Of a stretch of DNA of 64,000 nt, positions 1-9,468 are shown piece after piece. The notes beneath the pieces are model-generated. The model did not search any database. It was given only the letters and a program-made list of their open reading frames with translations, and was not told the DNA's origin. Source of the stretch: Sphingobacterium bovisgrunnientis (GTDB lineage: Bacteria > Bacteroidota > Bacteroidia > Sphingobacteriales > Sphingobacteriaceae); NCBI RefSeq assembly GCF_009829085.1, contig NZ_WUQY01000001.1, positions 1 to 64,000 of the forward strand, read 5' to 3'. Every line of letters starts with the position of its first letter. Position 1 is the stretch's first letter. Position numbers and translations under genes: made by a program.

Positions 1-84
1 CAGATACGAAGAATAAAATCCCGCCAATGAAATACACATAATTAGCATAAATGCAATGATTAATATGGAGACTTTTCTTTCCAT
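1..84 (-). CDS. N-terminus of an unknown membrane or exported protein (cut by window edge)
   Basis: The ATG is at 84-82 and 28 codons run to the window edge without a stop. The visible protein begins MERK and continues with a hydrophobic stretch (about residues 5-23, rich in I, L, M and F). That is a membrane anchor or an uncleaved signal. The family cannot be named from this fragment. It lies downstream of the leuA terminator, so it is probably transcribed from its own promoter in the AT-rich gap up to position 238. Confidence 0.5.
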   Translation of the reverse strand, partial: MERKVSILIIAFMLIMCISLAGFYSSYL

Positions 85-127
85 ATTGTTATATTTTAAG
101 TACTTATTTAAGGTTTGAATAAAGTTA

Positions 128-171
128 AGTTAAATTAATTTAACTATCGGTAAAAATTTGATAAATTTATC
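128..171. promoter_or_regulatory. Two perfect palindromes upstream of the partial gene
   Basis: Positions 128-145 read AGTTAAATTAATTTAACT, a perfect 18-bp palindrome. Positions 160-171 read GATAAATTTATC, a perfect 12-bp palindrome. Both lie 40-90 bp upstream of the ATG at 84, where a promoter of that gene should be. They could be operator sites for a dimeric regulator. The region is very AT-rich, so chance palindromes are not excluded. Confidence 0.3.
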
Positions 172-238
172 GATTCATTAATTGTGGAAAAAACAGGAAG
201 TAGAAATAATACTCTTATATTGTTAATGGTCTAATAAC

Positions 239-279
239 AAAAAACGAGGCATCTATATTTTCTATATATAGATGCCTCG
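239..279 (-). terminator. Rho-independent terminator of the ilv-leu operon
   Basis: A perfect 14-bp inverted repeat (245-258 and 266-279, CGAGGCATCTATAT and its complement) encloses a 7-base loop. On the minus strand it is followed by six T residues (239-244). It lies 20 bp past the leuA stop, so it most likely ends the whole branched-chain operon. Confidence 0.85.
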
Positions 280-299
280 CTTTAAGAATAATATATGTT

Positions 300-1454
300 T
301 TATTTTACCAACGTCAATAAATCTTCGTCGGTGATTTCTTTTTTAGCGTCAGCTAAAACTAAGAATCGTTCGTATGTATTAGCCAAAGTATCTTTATCCA
401 AATGATGGCCAAGGCGTTCTAAGTGATGTTTTAATGCATGACGTCCCGAACGTGCAGTCAAGATTATATCCGCTTCTGCTAAACCAACATCTTCTGGACG
501 CATAATTTCGTAAGTCTCACGGTGTTTCAAAAAGCCATCTTGATGAATACCAGATGAGTGCGCAAATGCATTACGTCCCACGATAGCTTTATTTGGCTGT
601 ACAGGCATATTCATCATCTCACTTACTTTACGTGATAAATAAGTGAACATTTTGCTGTCGATATTTGAAGTCAAATTGCCAAATTCCTTATTATGCACTT
701 TTAAGATCATAGCAACTTCTTCTAGTGAAGTGTTACCAGCACGTTCGCCGATACCATTTATTGTACATTCTACTTGACGAGCTCCACTTTGTACAGCAGC
801 AATAGAGTTAGCTGTTGCTAGTCCTAGATCATTGTGGCAATGGGCAGAAATGATCGCTTGGTCAATGTTGCTTACATTTTCCTTCAAATATTTGATAATA
901 TTACCATATTGATGTGGCAAGCAATAGCCATTTGTATCCGGGATATTGACAACTGTAGCCCCAGCAGCAATAACACCTTCGATCATACGTGCTAAGTATT
1001 CTGGATTTGAACGACCAGCGTCTTCTGCATAAAACTCTATATCTTCAACGAATTGTTTTGCATATTTTACAGCTGCAATACCACGCTCTAAAATTGCATC
1101 GTGTGTACTATTAAACTTGTATTGAATATGTACGTCAGATACACCTATACCAGTATGAATACGCGGTCTTTTTGCATATTTAAGTGCTTCAGCAGCAACT
1201 TTGATGTCATTTTCATTTGCACGTGTCAATGCACAAATGATTACATCGTTTACGGCTTTTGATAATTCAACTACAGATTGAAAATCACCAGGGCTTGACA
1301 CAGGAAAACCTGCTTCGATGATATCCACGCCTAGACGTTCAAGATCTTTTGCAATTTCAACTTTTTCAATTGTTGTCAATTGACATCCTGGTACTTGTTC
1401 ACCATCACGTAATGTCGTGTCGAAAATGTATAAGTGATTCGGATCGTGTAACAT
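300..1454 (-). CDS. leuA: 2-isopropylmalate synthase, short form without regulatory domain
   Basis: LeuA condenses acetyl-CoA with 2-ketoisovalerate in the first committed step of leucine synthesis in the cytoplasm. The HMGL-like TIM-barrel signature [13 protein letters not shown] is at residues 11-23, and the metal-binding HCHNDLG at 205-211. At 384 aa it has the catalytic barrel and linker (the [11 protein letters not shown] segment). It stops before the roughly 120-residue C-terminal domain that binds leucine in the 500-aa enzymes, so classical leucine feedback inhibition is not expected. Homocitrate or citramalate synthase are alternatives, but the position next to leuB and leuCD supports LeuA. 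It is the last gene of the operon, 36 bp after leuB. Confidence 0.93.
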   Translation of the reverse strand: MLHDPNHLYIFDTTLRDGEQVPGCQLTTIEKVEIAKDLERLGVDIIEAGFPVSSPGDFQSVVELSKAVNDVIICALTRANENDIKVAAEALKYAKRPRIHTGIGVSDVHIQYKFNSTHDAILERGIAAVKYAKQFVEDIEFYAEDAGRSNPEYLARMIEGVIAAGATVVNIPDTNGYCLPHQYGNIIKYLKENVSNIDQAIISAHCHNDLGLATANSIAAVQSGARQVECTINGIGERAGNTSLEEVAMILKVHNKEFGNLTSNIDSKMFTYLSRKVSEMMNMPVQPNKAIVGRNAFAHSSGIHQDGFLKHRETYEIMRPEDVGLAEADIILTARSGRHALKHHLERLGHHLDKDTLANTYERFLVLADAKKEITDEDLLTLVK

Positions 1455-1490
1455 AGTCTTTTCCTTTATATGATTATTCCTTGGTTATTT

Positions 1491-2564
1491 CTACTTAATA
1501 AATTCTAAAACTTTAGCGCCCATTTCATTTGTGCCCAAAATTTTATCTGCAGGTGTTTCTGCATTTGCAATATCACCAGTTCTCCAGCCCGCTTTCAACG
1601 TATCGGCTACAGCAGTTGTAACAGTTTTGGCTTCTTCTTGAAGACCAAATGCAATATCCAACAATAAGGCTGCCGATAGGATAGAAGCTAATGGGTTCGC
1701 TTTGTTCTGTCCGGCGATATCGTGTGCAGAACCGTGTATAGGCTCGAAGAATCCCGTGCTGTCGCCGATAGATGCAGAAGCCAACATACCCATCGAACCT
1801 GCGATTTGTGACGCTTCATCCGTCAAGATATCACCAAATAAATTAGCAGTCAATACGACATCAAATTTTTTCGGATTTTTCACCAATTGCATTGCTGCAT
1901 TATCGATAAACATGTGTTCTGTTTCTACATCCGAATATTCTTTTGCTAATTCTTGAACCACTTCTCTCCAAAGACGTGAAGTTTCCAATACGTTGGCTTT
2001 ATCTACCGAACATAATTTCTTACCACGTGTACGCGCTGCTTCGTAAGCTTTGCGTGCAATACGCTCTACTTCGTAACGGTGGTAGTTCATCAGATCCGAG
2101 GCAAATGTGTTGTCTTCGTTGCGTTTTTTCTCACCAAAATAAACATCACCTGTCAATTCGCGGAAGAATAAAATATCTGTTCCACGTAACACTTCAGGTT
2201 TTAAACTTGAGGCATCTAATAATTCATCAAATAATAAAATAGGACGTAAGTTTGCATATAAACCCAACTCTTTGCGGATTTTCAATAAACCTTGCTCAGG
2301 ACGAACCTTTGCAGAAGGGTCATTGTCGTATTTGGCGTGACCTATTGCACCAAATAAAATTGCATCCGAAGCTTTGGCTTTTTCTAAAGTTTCATCTGGT
2401 AATGGGTTACCTGTAGCCTCGATTGCCGTATGTCCCATTATCGCTTCATCGAATATAAATTCATGGTTATACTTTGCTGCAATAGCCTCCAATACTTGTT
2501 TACCCCAAGTTGTTACTTCTTGTCCGATTCCATCACCTGGAATGATTAGAATATTTTTTTTCAT
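1491..2564 (-). CDS. leuB: 3-isopropylmalate dehydrogenase
   Basis: LeuB oxidises and decarboxylates 3-isopropylmalate to 2-ketoisocaproate with NAD. The 357-aa length is normal for the family. The N-terminal IIPGDGIGQEV and the C-terminal NLFGDILTDEASQIAGSMGMLASAS-region signature of isocitrate/isopropylmalate dehydrogenases are both present, the latter carrying the metal-binding Asp residues. It sits between the ABC ATPase gene and leuA in the minus-strand operon. The 67-bp gap before it is A-rich and made of AAAGTAAAAAG-like units. Confidence 0.95.
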   Translation of the reverse strand: MKKNILIIPGDGIGQEVTTWGKQVLEAIAAKYNHEFIFDEAIMGHTAIEATGNPLPDETLEKAKASDAILFGAIGHAKYDNDPSAKVRPEQGLLKIRKELGLYANLRPILLFDELLDASSLKPEVLRGTDILFFRELTGDVYFGEKKRNEDNTFASDLMNYHRYEVERIARKAYEAARTRGKKLCSVDKANVLETSRLWREVVQELAKEYSDVETEHMFIDNAAMQLVKNPKKFDVVLTANLFGDILTDEASQIAGSMGMLASASIGDSTGFFEPIHGSAHDIAGQNKANPLASILSAALLLDIAFGLQEEAKTVTTAVADTLKAGWRTGDIANAETPADKILGTNEMGAKVLEFIK

Positions 2565-2631
2565 TTTCTTTTCAAAGTAAAAAGTAAAAAATGAAAAGTC
2601 AAAAAGCAGTTGGCTTATCGATTTTCAAATC

Positions 2632-4119
2632 TTACAAAATAACGCTTTCTAAATGTTTATCTTTTACAGTTATATTTTCTATGGCTTTTACTTCGCCCTT
2701 CTCTAATACAATTCTATGTTCGATGCAGGATGGCAATTGCGACTCATAATGCCCCACATAAATTAATGTTTTGCCGTATTGCGCTAACTCATCTACTACA
2801 TCGTTAAAATATTTAGCTTGGTCATTATCCAAACCCTGGCAAGGTTCATCCAATACCAGTAATGGCGGATTTTTGATGATTGTTCTTGCCAATAATGCTA
2901 GTCTTTGTTTACCTAGCGGTAATGTGTGGAGATTTTGATTTTTGACATCCGTCAAATCAAAAAACTCCAATAATTCTTCTATTTGTTTTTTCTCTTGAAA
3001 TTTTACATCAATAAACCATCCGATACTGTCGTAAAATCCAGAGGCAATGGTATGCCAAACCGTAGCGTTTTGGTCAAAATACCAATGCATTTCGGGAGAA
3101 ATAATCCCTATTTTTTGTTTTATATCCCAAATACTTTCGCCCGAACCTCTTATATTTCCAAATAATGAAAGGTCATGTCCGTAGGCTTGGGGATGATCGC
3201 CATTGATAAGACTCAATAAGGTAGATTTTCCTGAACCATTTGGACCTTGCAACAACCATTTCTCACCTACATTTACTTTCCATGACACATTTTTCAACAC
3301 GACTTTCTCGCCATAACGAATATTAATGTTCTTTAATTCGGCAACTGTATCGTAGTATGTTTCTGGTATTTCACGTAAAAAAGTTGGTAATTCCTTTTTC
3401 TGACGTTTTTTGTCTTTAGCAAAGTCATCAGGAGAATCCACAATTTCTATTTTGCCATTCACAATATGTGCAAAACGATTAATAGATTTTGGTAAAAAGG
3501 TATCGTTGGTAATCAAAATAAGTTGGACACCTTCTTGTACCAATTCATCCAACCAAGTATTCAATACGGCTCTTGAGTTCTTATCCAAACCTGTATAGGG
3601 TTCGTCAATAATCAAAAGTTGCGGTTTCGCCCACAATCCGCGAACCAATTGTAATTTCTTGTGTTCGCCACTTGACAATTCAATCAGTTGAGAAGATTGT
3701 ACATCTTCAAATCCAAAATCCTGAATGCGTTGTTGGATAAACGAAAAGTCTAAATTTTCTTTCTTAGCGAAGTGTTCTAACTCGGCTTTCACCGTCAAAG
3801 TATCGTGACCTTGATGGTGATTATAGCGTTGTTGGTAGTAAAAATTGCGGTCACCTTCCAGATTGGTAAATTGATACCAATTGGATATATAGACAACTTT
3901 AGCAGGCAGTGATTTCGATGAATCGAAGTTCAATTTTATGGAATTATCTGCAGGAATTAAACCTGCGATAGCTTTTGCTAAAGTAGTTTTACCAGAACCA
4001 GACGTGCCTCCAATAACATAATTTTCCCCTTGCTGGATAGCCCAAGATAGGGAACTCAATACCACATTATTTGGGTATTGAATCGTTAAATTAGCAATAT
4101 GGACGACTGGTTCTGTCAT
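2632..4119 (-). CDS. Double ABC ATPase without membrane domain (ModF-like)
   Basis: This 495-aa cytoplasmic protein has two nucleotide-binding domains. Domain 1 has Walker A GGTSGSGKTT (37-46), signature LSSGE (148-152) and Walker B LLIIDEP (168-174). Domain 2 has Walker A GPNGSGKST (292-300), Walker B LLVLDEP (420-426) and a degenerate signature LPLGKQ (400-405). No transmembrane segment is present and no permease gene is adjacent. The layout resembles the ModF/PhrA-type proteins, whose function is poorly defined. It lies 7 bp downstream of leuD, within the leucine genes, so it is co-transcribed with them. A direct role in leucine synthesis is not evident. Confidence 0.85.
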   Translation of the reverse strand: MTEPVVHIANLTIQYPNNVVLSSLSWAIQQGENYVIGGTSGSGKTTLAKAIAGLIPADNSIKLNFDSSKSLPAKVVYISNWYQFTNLEGDRNFYYQQRYNHHQGHDTLTVKAELEHFAKKENLDFSFIQQRIQDFGFEDVQSSQLIELSSGEHKKLQLVRGLWAKPQLLIIDEPYTGLDKNSRAVLNTWLDELVQEGVQLILITNDTFLPKSINRFAHIVNGKIEIVDSPDDFAKDKKRQKKELPTFLREIPETYYDTVAELKNINIRYGEKVVLKNVSWKVNVGEKWLLQGPNGSGKSTLLSLINGDHPQAYGHDLSLFGNIRGSGESIWDIKQKIGIISPEMHWYFDQNATVWHTIASGFYDSIGWFIDVKFQEKKQIEELLEFFDLTDVKNQNLHTLPLGKQRLALLARTIIKNPPLLVLDEPCQGLDNDQAKYFNDVVDELAQYGKTLIYVGHYESQLPSCIEHRIVLEKGEVKAIENITVKDKHLESVIL

Positions 4120-4126
4120 TTATATT

Positions 4127-4729
4127 TTATCTATAATAAGAATACGGTCTTGTTTGCTCAAAACTTTTGATTTCATCAGTGTGACTCAATATGAAGTCAA
4201 TGTCATCGTATCCATTAATCAAGCAAGATTTTTTGTACGGATTGATTTCAAATTGGAACGATTCACCTGTAGCAGCAATTGTCAATGTTTCAGCTTCCAA
4301 ATCCACCACTAGTTGTGCATTTGCATCAATGAAAACCTGAGCAAATATTTTTTCCAAGAATTCTTCAGATACTGTAATTGGTAACACGCCATTGTTCAAC
4401 GCATTTCCTTTGAATATATCTGCGAAGAATGAACTTACTACCACTTTGAAGCCATAATCGTCAATCGCCCAGGCAGCATGCTCACGAGATGAGCCACAGC
4501 CGAAGTTCTTGCCAGCAACCAACACTTGACCCGAATATTGAGGATTGTTCAATACGAAGTCAGCTTTTGGCTGATTATTGTTATCAAAACGCCAATCGCG
4601 GAATAAGTTTTCACCAAAACCTTCACGAGTCGTCGCTTTTAAGAAACGAGCTGGAATGATTTGATCTGTATCGATATTTTCAATCGGTAGTGGAACTACT
4701 GTTGAAGTTAGTTTTTCAAATTTTTTCAT
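4127..4729 (-). CDS. leuD: 3-isopropylmalate dehydratase small subunit
   Basis: LeuD is the swivelling small subunit that pairs with LeuC to isomerise 2-isopropylmalate to 3-isopropylmalate. At 200 aa it is of normal length. The diagnostic [13 protein letters not shown] stretch is near the N-terminus and the [16 protein letters not shown] loop is in the middle. It is separated from leuC by two unrelated genes, which is unusual because leuC and leuD are usually adjacent. The upstream gap of 100 bp is AT-rich with imperfect inverted A/T runs. Confidence 0.95.
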   Translation of the reverse strand: MKKFEKLTSTVVPLPIENIDTDQIIPARFLKATTREGFGENLFRDWRFDNNNQPKADFVLNNPQYSGQVLVAGKNFGCGSSREHAAWAIDDYGFKVVVSSFFADIFKGNALNNGVLPITVSEEFLEKIFAQVFIDANAQLVVDLEAETLTIAATGESFQFEINPYKKSCLINGYDDIDFILSHTDEIKSFEQTRPYSYYR

Positions 4730-4829
4730 CTTTCAAAGTGAAAATTTAAAATTAAAAGGTCAAAACCTATCTAATTTGTGTTTAATTGAATTGTTAATCC
4801 TGTGTTTTTTAAATTCTAATTTTTACTTT
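4730..4829. repeat. A/T-rich imperfect inverted repeat between leuD and the methyltransferase gene
   Basis: One side reads AAAGTGAAAATTTAAAATT. The other side, on the opposite strand, reads GTGAATTAAAAAGTAAAAA. Similar AAAGTAAAAAGT-like units occur in the gaps at 2565-2631 and 5652-5685. They look like a family of short low-complexity intergenic spacers within this operon. No promoter could be assigned. Confidence 0.35.
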
Positions 4830-5651
4830 TTAATTCACACGCGCCCTTACTTCTCTCAGCTTCATGGTCATACTTGTGGCTTCTTTATCAGCCCAATTGT
4901 TGTAATCTGCAATAGCTTGCAAACGGTCTTCGTCGGAAATATAACCTTCTTCAACCATTTGTTTAGAACTCGCTACTTTTGACCAAACTTTGATCTTTTC
5001 TACGTGGCCAGGAAACATACGTTCGTAATGTTCGTCCGAATTGAAAATCTCAATTTGATCAAATCCATGTTCTTCAAAGATATCAATCAAGTCAAAACCA
5101 ATACGGTTATTCATGCCGGCATCTTTGCGCCACATCAAAAACATATTGTAAAAATTCTGCATGCTTGCAGGAATTTTTGGTGTCCAATTGATGGCTTCGT
5201 GGTTATAATCCAAAATCGAAACTTGACCATTTGGCTTCAACAATGATTTTACTTTATCAATAGCTTTGTCCAAAGTCGAAATCCATTGAAACGTCCGAGC
5301 AGAAATAATCAAGTCAAACTTTTCTTCCGATTCGAAATCTAAAATATCCATGTGGATAAGTTCAAGATTCTCTACATCAGCAAAAAGCTTTTTGCCCTCA
5401 GCAACGAAAGATTCGGTATTGTCTACTCCAATGACATAACCCGTTGGTCCAACCAACTTCGCTATATCTTTGGTAATCGAACCTGTACCACAGCCAATAT
5501 CCAAAACTCTCAAACCAGGCTTCAATGCTGATTTAAGTGTTCTGTAATCCTGTTCCAATGTACGTTGGTTGAAGATAGATGAGGCATTTTGACCTGTTCT
5601 ATCAATCACCTTGTTTTCGGTAACAGTGACTGCTTGACAAATTTGACACAT
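4830..5651 (-). CDS. Class I SAM-dependent methyltransferase
   Basis: This is a 273-aa cytoplasmic protein. Motif I of Rossmann-type methyltransferases is visible as VLDIGCGTGSITKDIA (about residues 49-64), followed by the acidic GVDNTE loop and the LDFESEEKFDLIISARTFQWI segment typical of UbiE/ubiquinone-type enzymes. Two CxxC-like cysteines occur at the very N-terminus (MCQICQ). The substrate cannot be deduced. It is co-directional with the leucine genes and 34 bp downstream of the ABM-like gene, so it is probably transcribed with the operon. No partner for it in branched-chain synthesis is known. Confidence 0.85.
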   Translation of the reverse strand: MCQICQAVTVTENKVIDRTGQNASSIFNQRTLEQDYRTLKSALKPGLRVLDIGCGTGSITKDIAKLVGPTGYVIGVDNTESFVAEGKKLFADVENLELIHMDILDFESEEKFDLIISARTFQWISTLDKAIDKVKSLLKPNGQVSILDYNHEAINWTPKIPASMQNFYNMFLMWRKDAGMNNRIGFDLIDIFEEHGFDQIEIFNSDEHYERMFPGHVEKIKVWSKVASSKQMVEEGYISDEDRLQAIADYNNWADKEATSMTMKLREVRARVN

Positions 5652-5685
5652 TTTGTTAAAGTAAAAAGTTAAAATTCAAAAGGAA

Positions 5686-5967
5686 TTAAATGTAATGTTC
5701 AACTGTTGGGAAAGGATCGTAAAAATGGTGCAGTAACTCTTTCCATTCTTGATATTCCTTGGACTCACGGAATCCAATTGTATGATCTTCTAAAGTTTCC
5801 CAGTTGACCAATAAAATATATTTATTTGGTGTTTCTAAACACTTTTTTAATTCATGTGATATGTAGCCTTTCATATTACTAATGATTTTCTGTGCTTTTG
5901 AAAACGATTTCTCGAATTCATCAGTAAGATCACTTTTAACATTAAGAATAGCTACTTCTAATATCAT
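5686..5967 (-). CDS. Small ABM-fold (antibiotic biosynthesis monooxygenase) protein
   Basis: This is a 93-aa protein of the dimeric alpha/beta-barrel ABM type. It starts MILEVAILNVK and carries F-x-K-A-Q-x-I-I in the first helix. The GYISHELKKC strand, the YILLVNWETLEDH strand and the F-R-E-S-x-E-Y-Q-E-W helix follow in the usual order. Proteins of this fold range from heme-degrading and quinol monooxygenases to proteins of unknown role, and no catalytic assignment is possible here. It lies 19 bp after leuC and 34 bp before the methyltransferase gene, in the same transcript. Confidence 0.8.
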   Translation of the reverse strand: MILEVAILNVKSDLTDEFEKSFSKAQKIISNMKGYISHELKKCLETPNKYILLVNWETLEDHTIGFRESKEYQEWKELLHHFYDPFPTVEHYI

Positions 5968-5986
5968 ATGCTTTGAATCAATGCTA

Positions 5987-7384
5987 TTAAATTAATTCTC
6001 TTACATCTGTAACTTTACCTTTGATAGCTGCTGCTGCTGCTGTCAAAGGGCTTACCAACATTGTACGTGCGTTAGGACCTTGACGACCTTCGAAGTTACG
6101 GTTTGATGTAGATACACAGTATTTACCAGCTGGGATTTTATCTTCGTTCATACCCAAACAAGCCGAACATCCTGGTTCTCGCAATTGGAAACCTGCTGCT
6201 TCGAAAACTTTGTCGATGCCTTCCGCTATTGCCTGTGCTTCTACTTGTTTTGAACCCGGTACAATCCAAACTTCTACACCTTCAGCTTTTTGTTTACCAG
6301 AAACAAATTCAGCTACTTGACGTAAATCTTCGATACGAGAATTTGTACATGAGCCGATAAAAACGTAATCAACCGGTTTACCCAACACTTGTTCACCATC
6401 TGCAAAACCCATGTAGTCTAATGCCTTTTGGTAAGAAGGTTGTTCACTTTCTGGTTGTGCTGCTGTAGTTGGAATAGATTGTTTTACACCGATACCCATT
6501 CCTGGATTCGTACCGTAAGTAATCATTGGTTGAATATCAGCTGCATCGAAAGTTAATACCGCATCAAACTCCGCATCTTCATCCGTGTACAATGTTTTCC
6601 AGTACGCTAGTGCCTCATCCCATTTCTCACCTTTAGGTGCAAACTCTCTGCCTTTGATGTAATCAAAAGTCGTTTCGTCAGGAGCAATAAGTCCACCACG
6701 CGCGCCCATTTCGATACTCATGTTACATACTGTCATACGACCTTCCATGCTCAATGAGCGGATTGCCGAACCAGCGAACTCTACGAAATATCCTGTACCA
6801 CCTGCTGCGGTAGTTTTAGAGATCACGTAAAGGATAATATCTTTTGCGCCGACACCTTTTTGCAATTCACCATTCACTTCGATTTTCATCGTTTTTGGTT
6901 TTGATTGCAATAGACATTGAGTCGCGAAAACTTGTTCTACTTGAGATGTACCGATACCGAAAGCAATAGCACCAAAAGCACCATGTGTCGATGTATGGCT
7001 ATCACCACAAACCATAGTTTTACCTGGTAATGTGATACCCAATTCTGGGCCGATAACGTGTACTATACCTTGATAAGGATGACCTAAACCATATAACTCG
7101 ATGCCAAATTCAGAAGTGTTTTTTGTCAACATATCCACTTGGTAGCGTGATAATTCTTCTTTAATCGGAAGGTGTTGGTCTAAAGTAGGAACGTTGTGAT
7201 CGGCTGTCGCAACAGTTTGGTTAGGACGGAATACAGGAAGACCTCTTTTGCGCAATCCATCAAATGCTTGAGGAGAAGTCACCTCATGAATCAAATGCGT
7301 ATCGATATACAATATATCTGGAAAACCTTCCGCACGCTTGACGACGTGAGCATCCCAAATTTTTTCTACTAATGTTTTTCCCAT
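5987..7384 (-). CDS. leuC: 3-isopropylmalate dehydratase large subunit
   Basis: LeuC is the [4Fe-4S] subunit of isopropylmalate isomerase. At 465 aa it is standard for the bacterial two-subunit enzyme. The three cluster cysteines are in GSCTNSR (about residue 346) and in [10 protein letters not shown] (C406 and C409). The N-terminal [11 protein letters not shown] and [15 protein letters not shown] segments of the aconitase family are present. It follows ilvC after a 90-bp gap that holds a strong hairpin, and precedes the two small inserted genes and leuD. Confidence 0.96.
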   Translation of the reverse strand: MGKTLVEKIWDAHVVKRAEGFPDILYIDTHLIHEVTSPQAFDGLRKRGLPVFRPNQTVATADHNVPTLDQHLPIKEELSRYQVDMLTKNTSEFGIELYGLGHPYQGIVHVIGPELGITLPGKTMVCGDSHTSTHGAFGAIAFGIGTSQVEQVFATQCLLQSKPKTMKIEVNGELQKGVGAKDIILYVISKTTAAGGTGYFVEFAGSAIRSLSMEGRMTVCNMSIEMGARGGLIAPDETTFDYIKGREFAPKGEKWDEALAYWKTLYTDEDAEFDAVLTFDAADIQPMITYGTNPGMGIGVKQSIPTTAAQPESEQPSYQKALDYMGFADGEQVLGKPVDYVFIGSCTNSRIEDLRQVAEFVSGKQKAEGVEVWIVPGSKQVEAQAIAEGIDKVFEAAGFQLREPGCSACLGMNEDKIPAGKYCVSTSNRNFEGRQGPNARTMLVSPLTAAAAAIKGKVTDVRELI

Positions 7385-7412
7385 TTCTCTTATGATAGTA
7401 TAAGTAATTTCG

Positions 7413-7448
7413 AAAGGGATAAAGGCCTTTTATGCGCTTTATCCCTTT
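7413..7448 (-). other. Stem-loop between ilvC and leuC
   Basis: There is a perfect 12-bp stem (7413-7424 AAAGGGATAAAG with 7437-7448) and a 12-base loop. On the minus strand no clean run of T follows, so it is not a classical terminator. It could mark a partial termination or RNA-processing point that sets leu expression relative to ilv expression. Confidence 0.55.
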
Positions 7449-7474
7449 GTTGTAATTATCAAAATTACGAAATA

Positions 7475-8956
7475 TTAAACTGTTTTAATCGTCTTCATTG
7501 CAGTCATCGCTTTACGTAATTTACGTCCTACGATCTCTACTGGATGATTGCGCAATACTTCATTGATTTGAACCAATTTCGTATTATCTACAGAACCATC
7601 TTTACCTTCATTGAAGTTTTTTCCAACGATATCTGTATCAACTGTTTTCATGAAATCAGCTAATAATGGCTTACAAGCTTGGTCGAATAAGTAACATCCG
7701 TACTCAGCAGTATCCGAAATAACACGGTTCATTTCAAACAATTTTTTACGCGCGATTGTATTCGCAATAAGTGGAGTTTCGTGTAATGACTCGTAGTACG
7801 CAGACTCAGGTTTGATACCTGCCTCAACCATAGTTTCGAAAGCCAATTCCACACCAGCTCTTACAAAAGCAACCATTAATAAGTAGTTGTCAAAGTACTC
7901 TTGCTCATTAATTTTAACATCGCCAGCAGGTGTTTTTTCGAAAGCAGTTTCACCAGTTTCAGCTCTCCATTTCAATAAGTTTGCATCACCATTAGCCCAG
8001 TCTTCCATCATTGTTTTAGAGAATTCACCAGACATGATATCGTCTTGGTGTTTTTGAAACAATGGACGCATGATATCTTTCAATTCTTCTGACAATTCAA
8101 AAGCTTTGATTTTAGCAGGGTTACTCAAACGGTCAAGCATACCTGATACACCACCGTGTTTTAAGGCTTCAGTGATAACCTCAACACCGTATTGAACAAG
8201 TTTAGAAGCGTAACCAGCATCGATACCATTTTCAACCATTTTGTCGAAAGAAAGGATAGATCCAGTTTGTAACAAACCACAAAGGATAGTTTGCTCACCC
8301 ATTAAGTCAGATTTAACCTCTGCTACGAATGACGATTTCAATACACCTGCACGGTGACCACCTGTACCTACACAGTATGCTTTTGCTTCAGCCCATCCTT
8401 TACCTTGAGGGTCATTTTCTGGGTGAACAGCGATTAATGTAGGAACACCAAAGCCTCTCAAGTACTCCGCGCGTACTTCAGAACCTGGACATTTAGGTGC
8501 AACCATGATAACAGTGATGTCTTTACGGATTTGCATACCTTCTTCTACGATGTTGAACCCGTGCGAATAAGATAATGTAGCACCTTGTTTCATCAATGGC
8601 ATTACGGCATTGATTACTGCTGTATGTTGTTTATCTGGAGTCAAGTTGATAACTAGATCAGCTGTAGGAATTAACTCATCGTATGTACCTACTGTGAAAT
8701 TGTTGTCAGTTGCATTTTTCCATGAATCTCTTTTTTGCTCAATAGCTTCTTTACGTAACGCGTAAGAAACGTCCAAACCAGAATCTCTTAAATTTAAACC
8801 TTGGTTCAAACCTTGTGCACCCGCACCCACGATTACGATTTTTTTACCTTTTAAAGCATTTACGCCATCAGCGAATTCTGATGAGTCCATAAATTCAGCT
8901 ACACCTAATTGGTTTAATTGCTCTCTAAGAGGTAATGTGTTAAAATAATTTGCCAT
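7475..8956 (-). CDS. ilvC: Ketol-acid reductoisomerase, long class II form
   Basis: IlvC rearranges and reduces acetolactate or acetohydroxybutyrate in valine and isoleucine synthesis. At 493 aa it belongs to the long class with a duplicated knotted domain, as in enterobacteria and plants, rather than the 330-aa class I. The nucleotide-binding [22 protein letters not shown] motif lies near residues 39-60. The Mg-binding region around [11 protein letters not shown] and the second-domain E-x-x-Y-E-S-L-H-E segment are present. It lies 35 bp from the DinB-like gene upstream. Confidence 0.96.
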   Translation of the reverse strand: MANYFNTLPLREQLNQLGVAEFMDSSEFADGVNALKGKKIVIVGAGAQGLNQGLNLRDSGLDVSYALRKEAIEQKRDSWKNATDNNFTVGTYDELIPTADLVINLTPDKQHTAVINAVMPLMKQGATLSYSHGFNIVEEGMQIRKDITVIMVAPKCPGSEVRAEYLRGFGVPTLIAVHPENDPQGKGWAEAKAYCVGTGGHRAGVLKSSFVAEVKSDLMGEQTILCGLLQTGSILSFDKMVENGIDAGYASKLVQYGVEVITEALKHGGVSGMLDRLSNPAKIKAFELSEELKDIMRPLFQKHQDDIMSGEFSKTMMEDWANGDANLLKWRAETGETAFEKTPAGDVKINEQEYFDNYLLMVAFVRAGVELAFETMVEAGIKPESAYYESLHETPLIANTIARKKLFEMNRVISDTAEYGCYLFDQACKPLLADFMKTVDTDIVGKNFNEGKDGSVDNTKLVQINEVLRNHPVEIVGRKLRKAMTAMKTIKTV

Positions 8957-8990
8957 TGTCGTACTATTTTAATTAGTCTTTTCTTAAGTT

Positions 8991-9464
8991 TTATTTATTG
9001 TTGTTGATTATTCTTTTTTGTGCAGTCACGTAACCCAAATGCGTATTGTCGTGGCCAGCAGTGGTAATGATAACATCTTCAATACTTTCCAGAAGTGCAC
9101 CATATGTGCTTGTTTCGAAAGGAACAATATTGTTTAGTTTACCTTCATTGTAGTCCTTTTCAAGCGTTTCAATAGTTGAAATAGCTAAAGCCTTCAACTC
9201 ATCTACCTCTTCTTGTGTTACAAAGTAAGTCGGCTTTGTGCCTTTAGCGTATGCAGAAACATACTTCACACTCGAAGCATCAGCCAAAATTCCTGTACGT
9301 ACATAACACAATACGGGCGTAGTGACCACAATATGCCCAAAATTCCAAATAATGTTATTGTTGAATCCTGCCGGAATTTCGTTTAGCTCCTCTAATGAAA
9401 GACTTTCTATATCCTTAATGAAAGCTTTGCGCGCATCTATAATAAATTTGAATATTTCTTTCAT
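8991..9464 (-). CDS. DinB-superfamily (putative metal-dependent) protein
   Basis: This 157-aa protein fits the four-helix-bundle DinB_2 family. The N-terminal helix is followed by IIWNFGHIVVT, giving one His, and the C-terminal GHDNTHLGYVTAQKR gives the HxxxH pair, together the three His of the usual metal site. Members include thiol-dependent transferases and proteins of unknown function, and no substrate can be inferred. It starts 4 bp after the ilvN stop, so it is tightly coupled to acetolactate synthase. That makes it an unexplained but stable-looking operon member. Confidence 0.75.
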   Translation of the reverse strand: MKEIFKFIIDARKAFIKDIESLSLEELNEIPAGFNNNIIWNFGHIVVTTPVLCYVRTGILADASSVKYVSAYAKGTKPTYFVTQEEVDELKALAISTIETLEKDYNEGKLNNIVPFETSTYGALLESIEDVIITTAGHDNTHLGYVTAQKRIINNNK

Positions 9465-9468
9465 CTTA

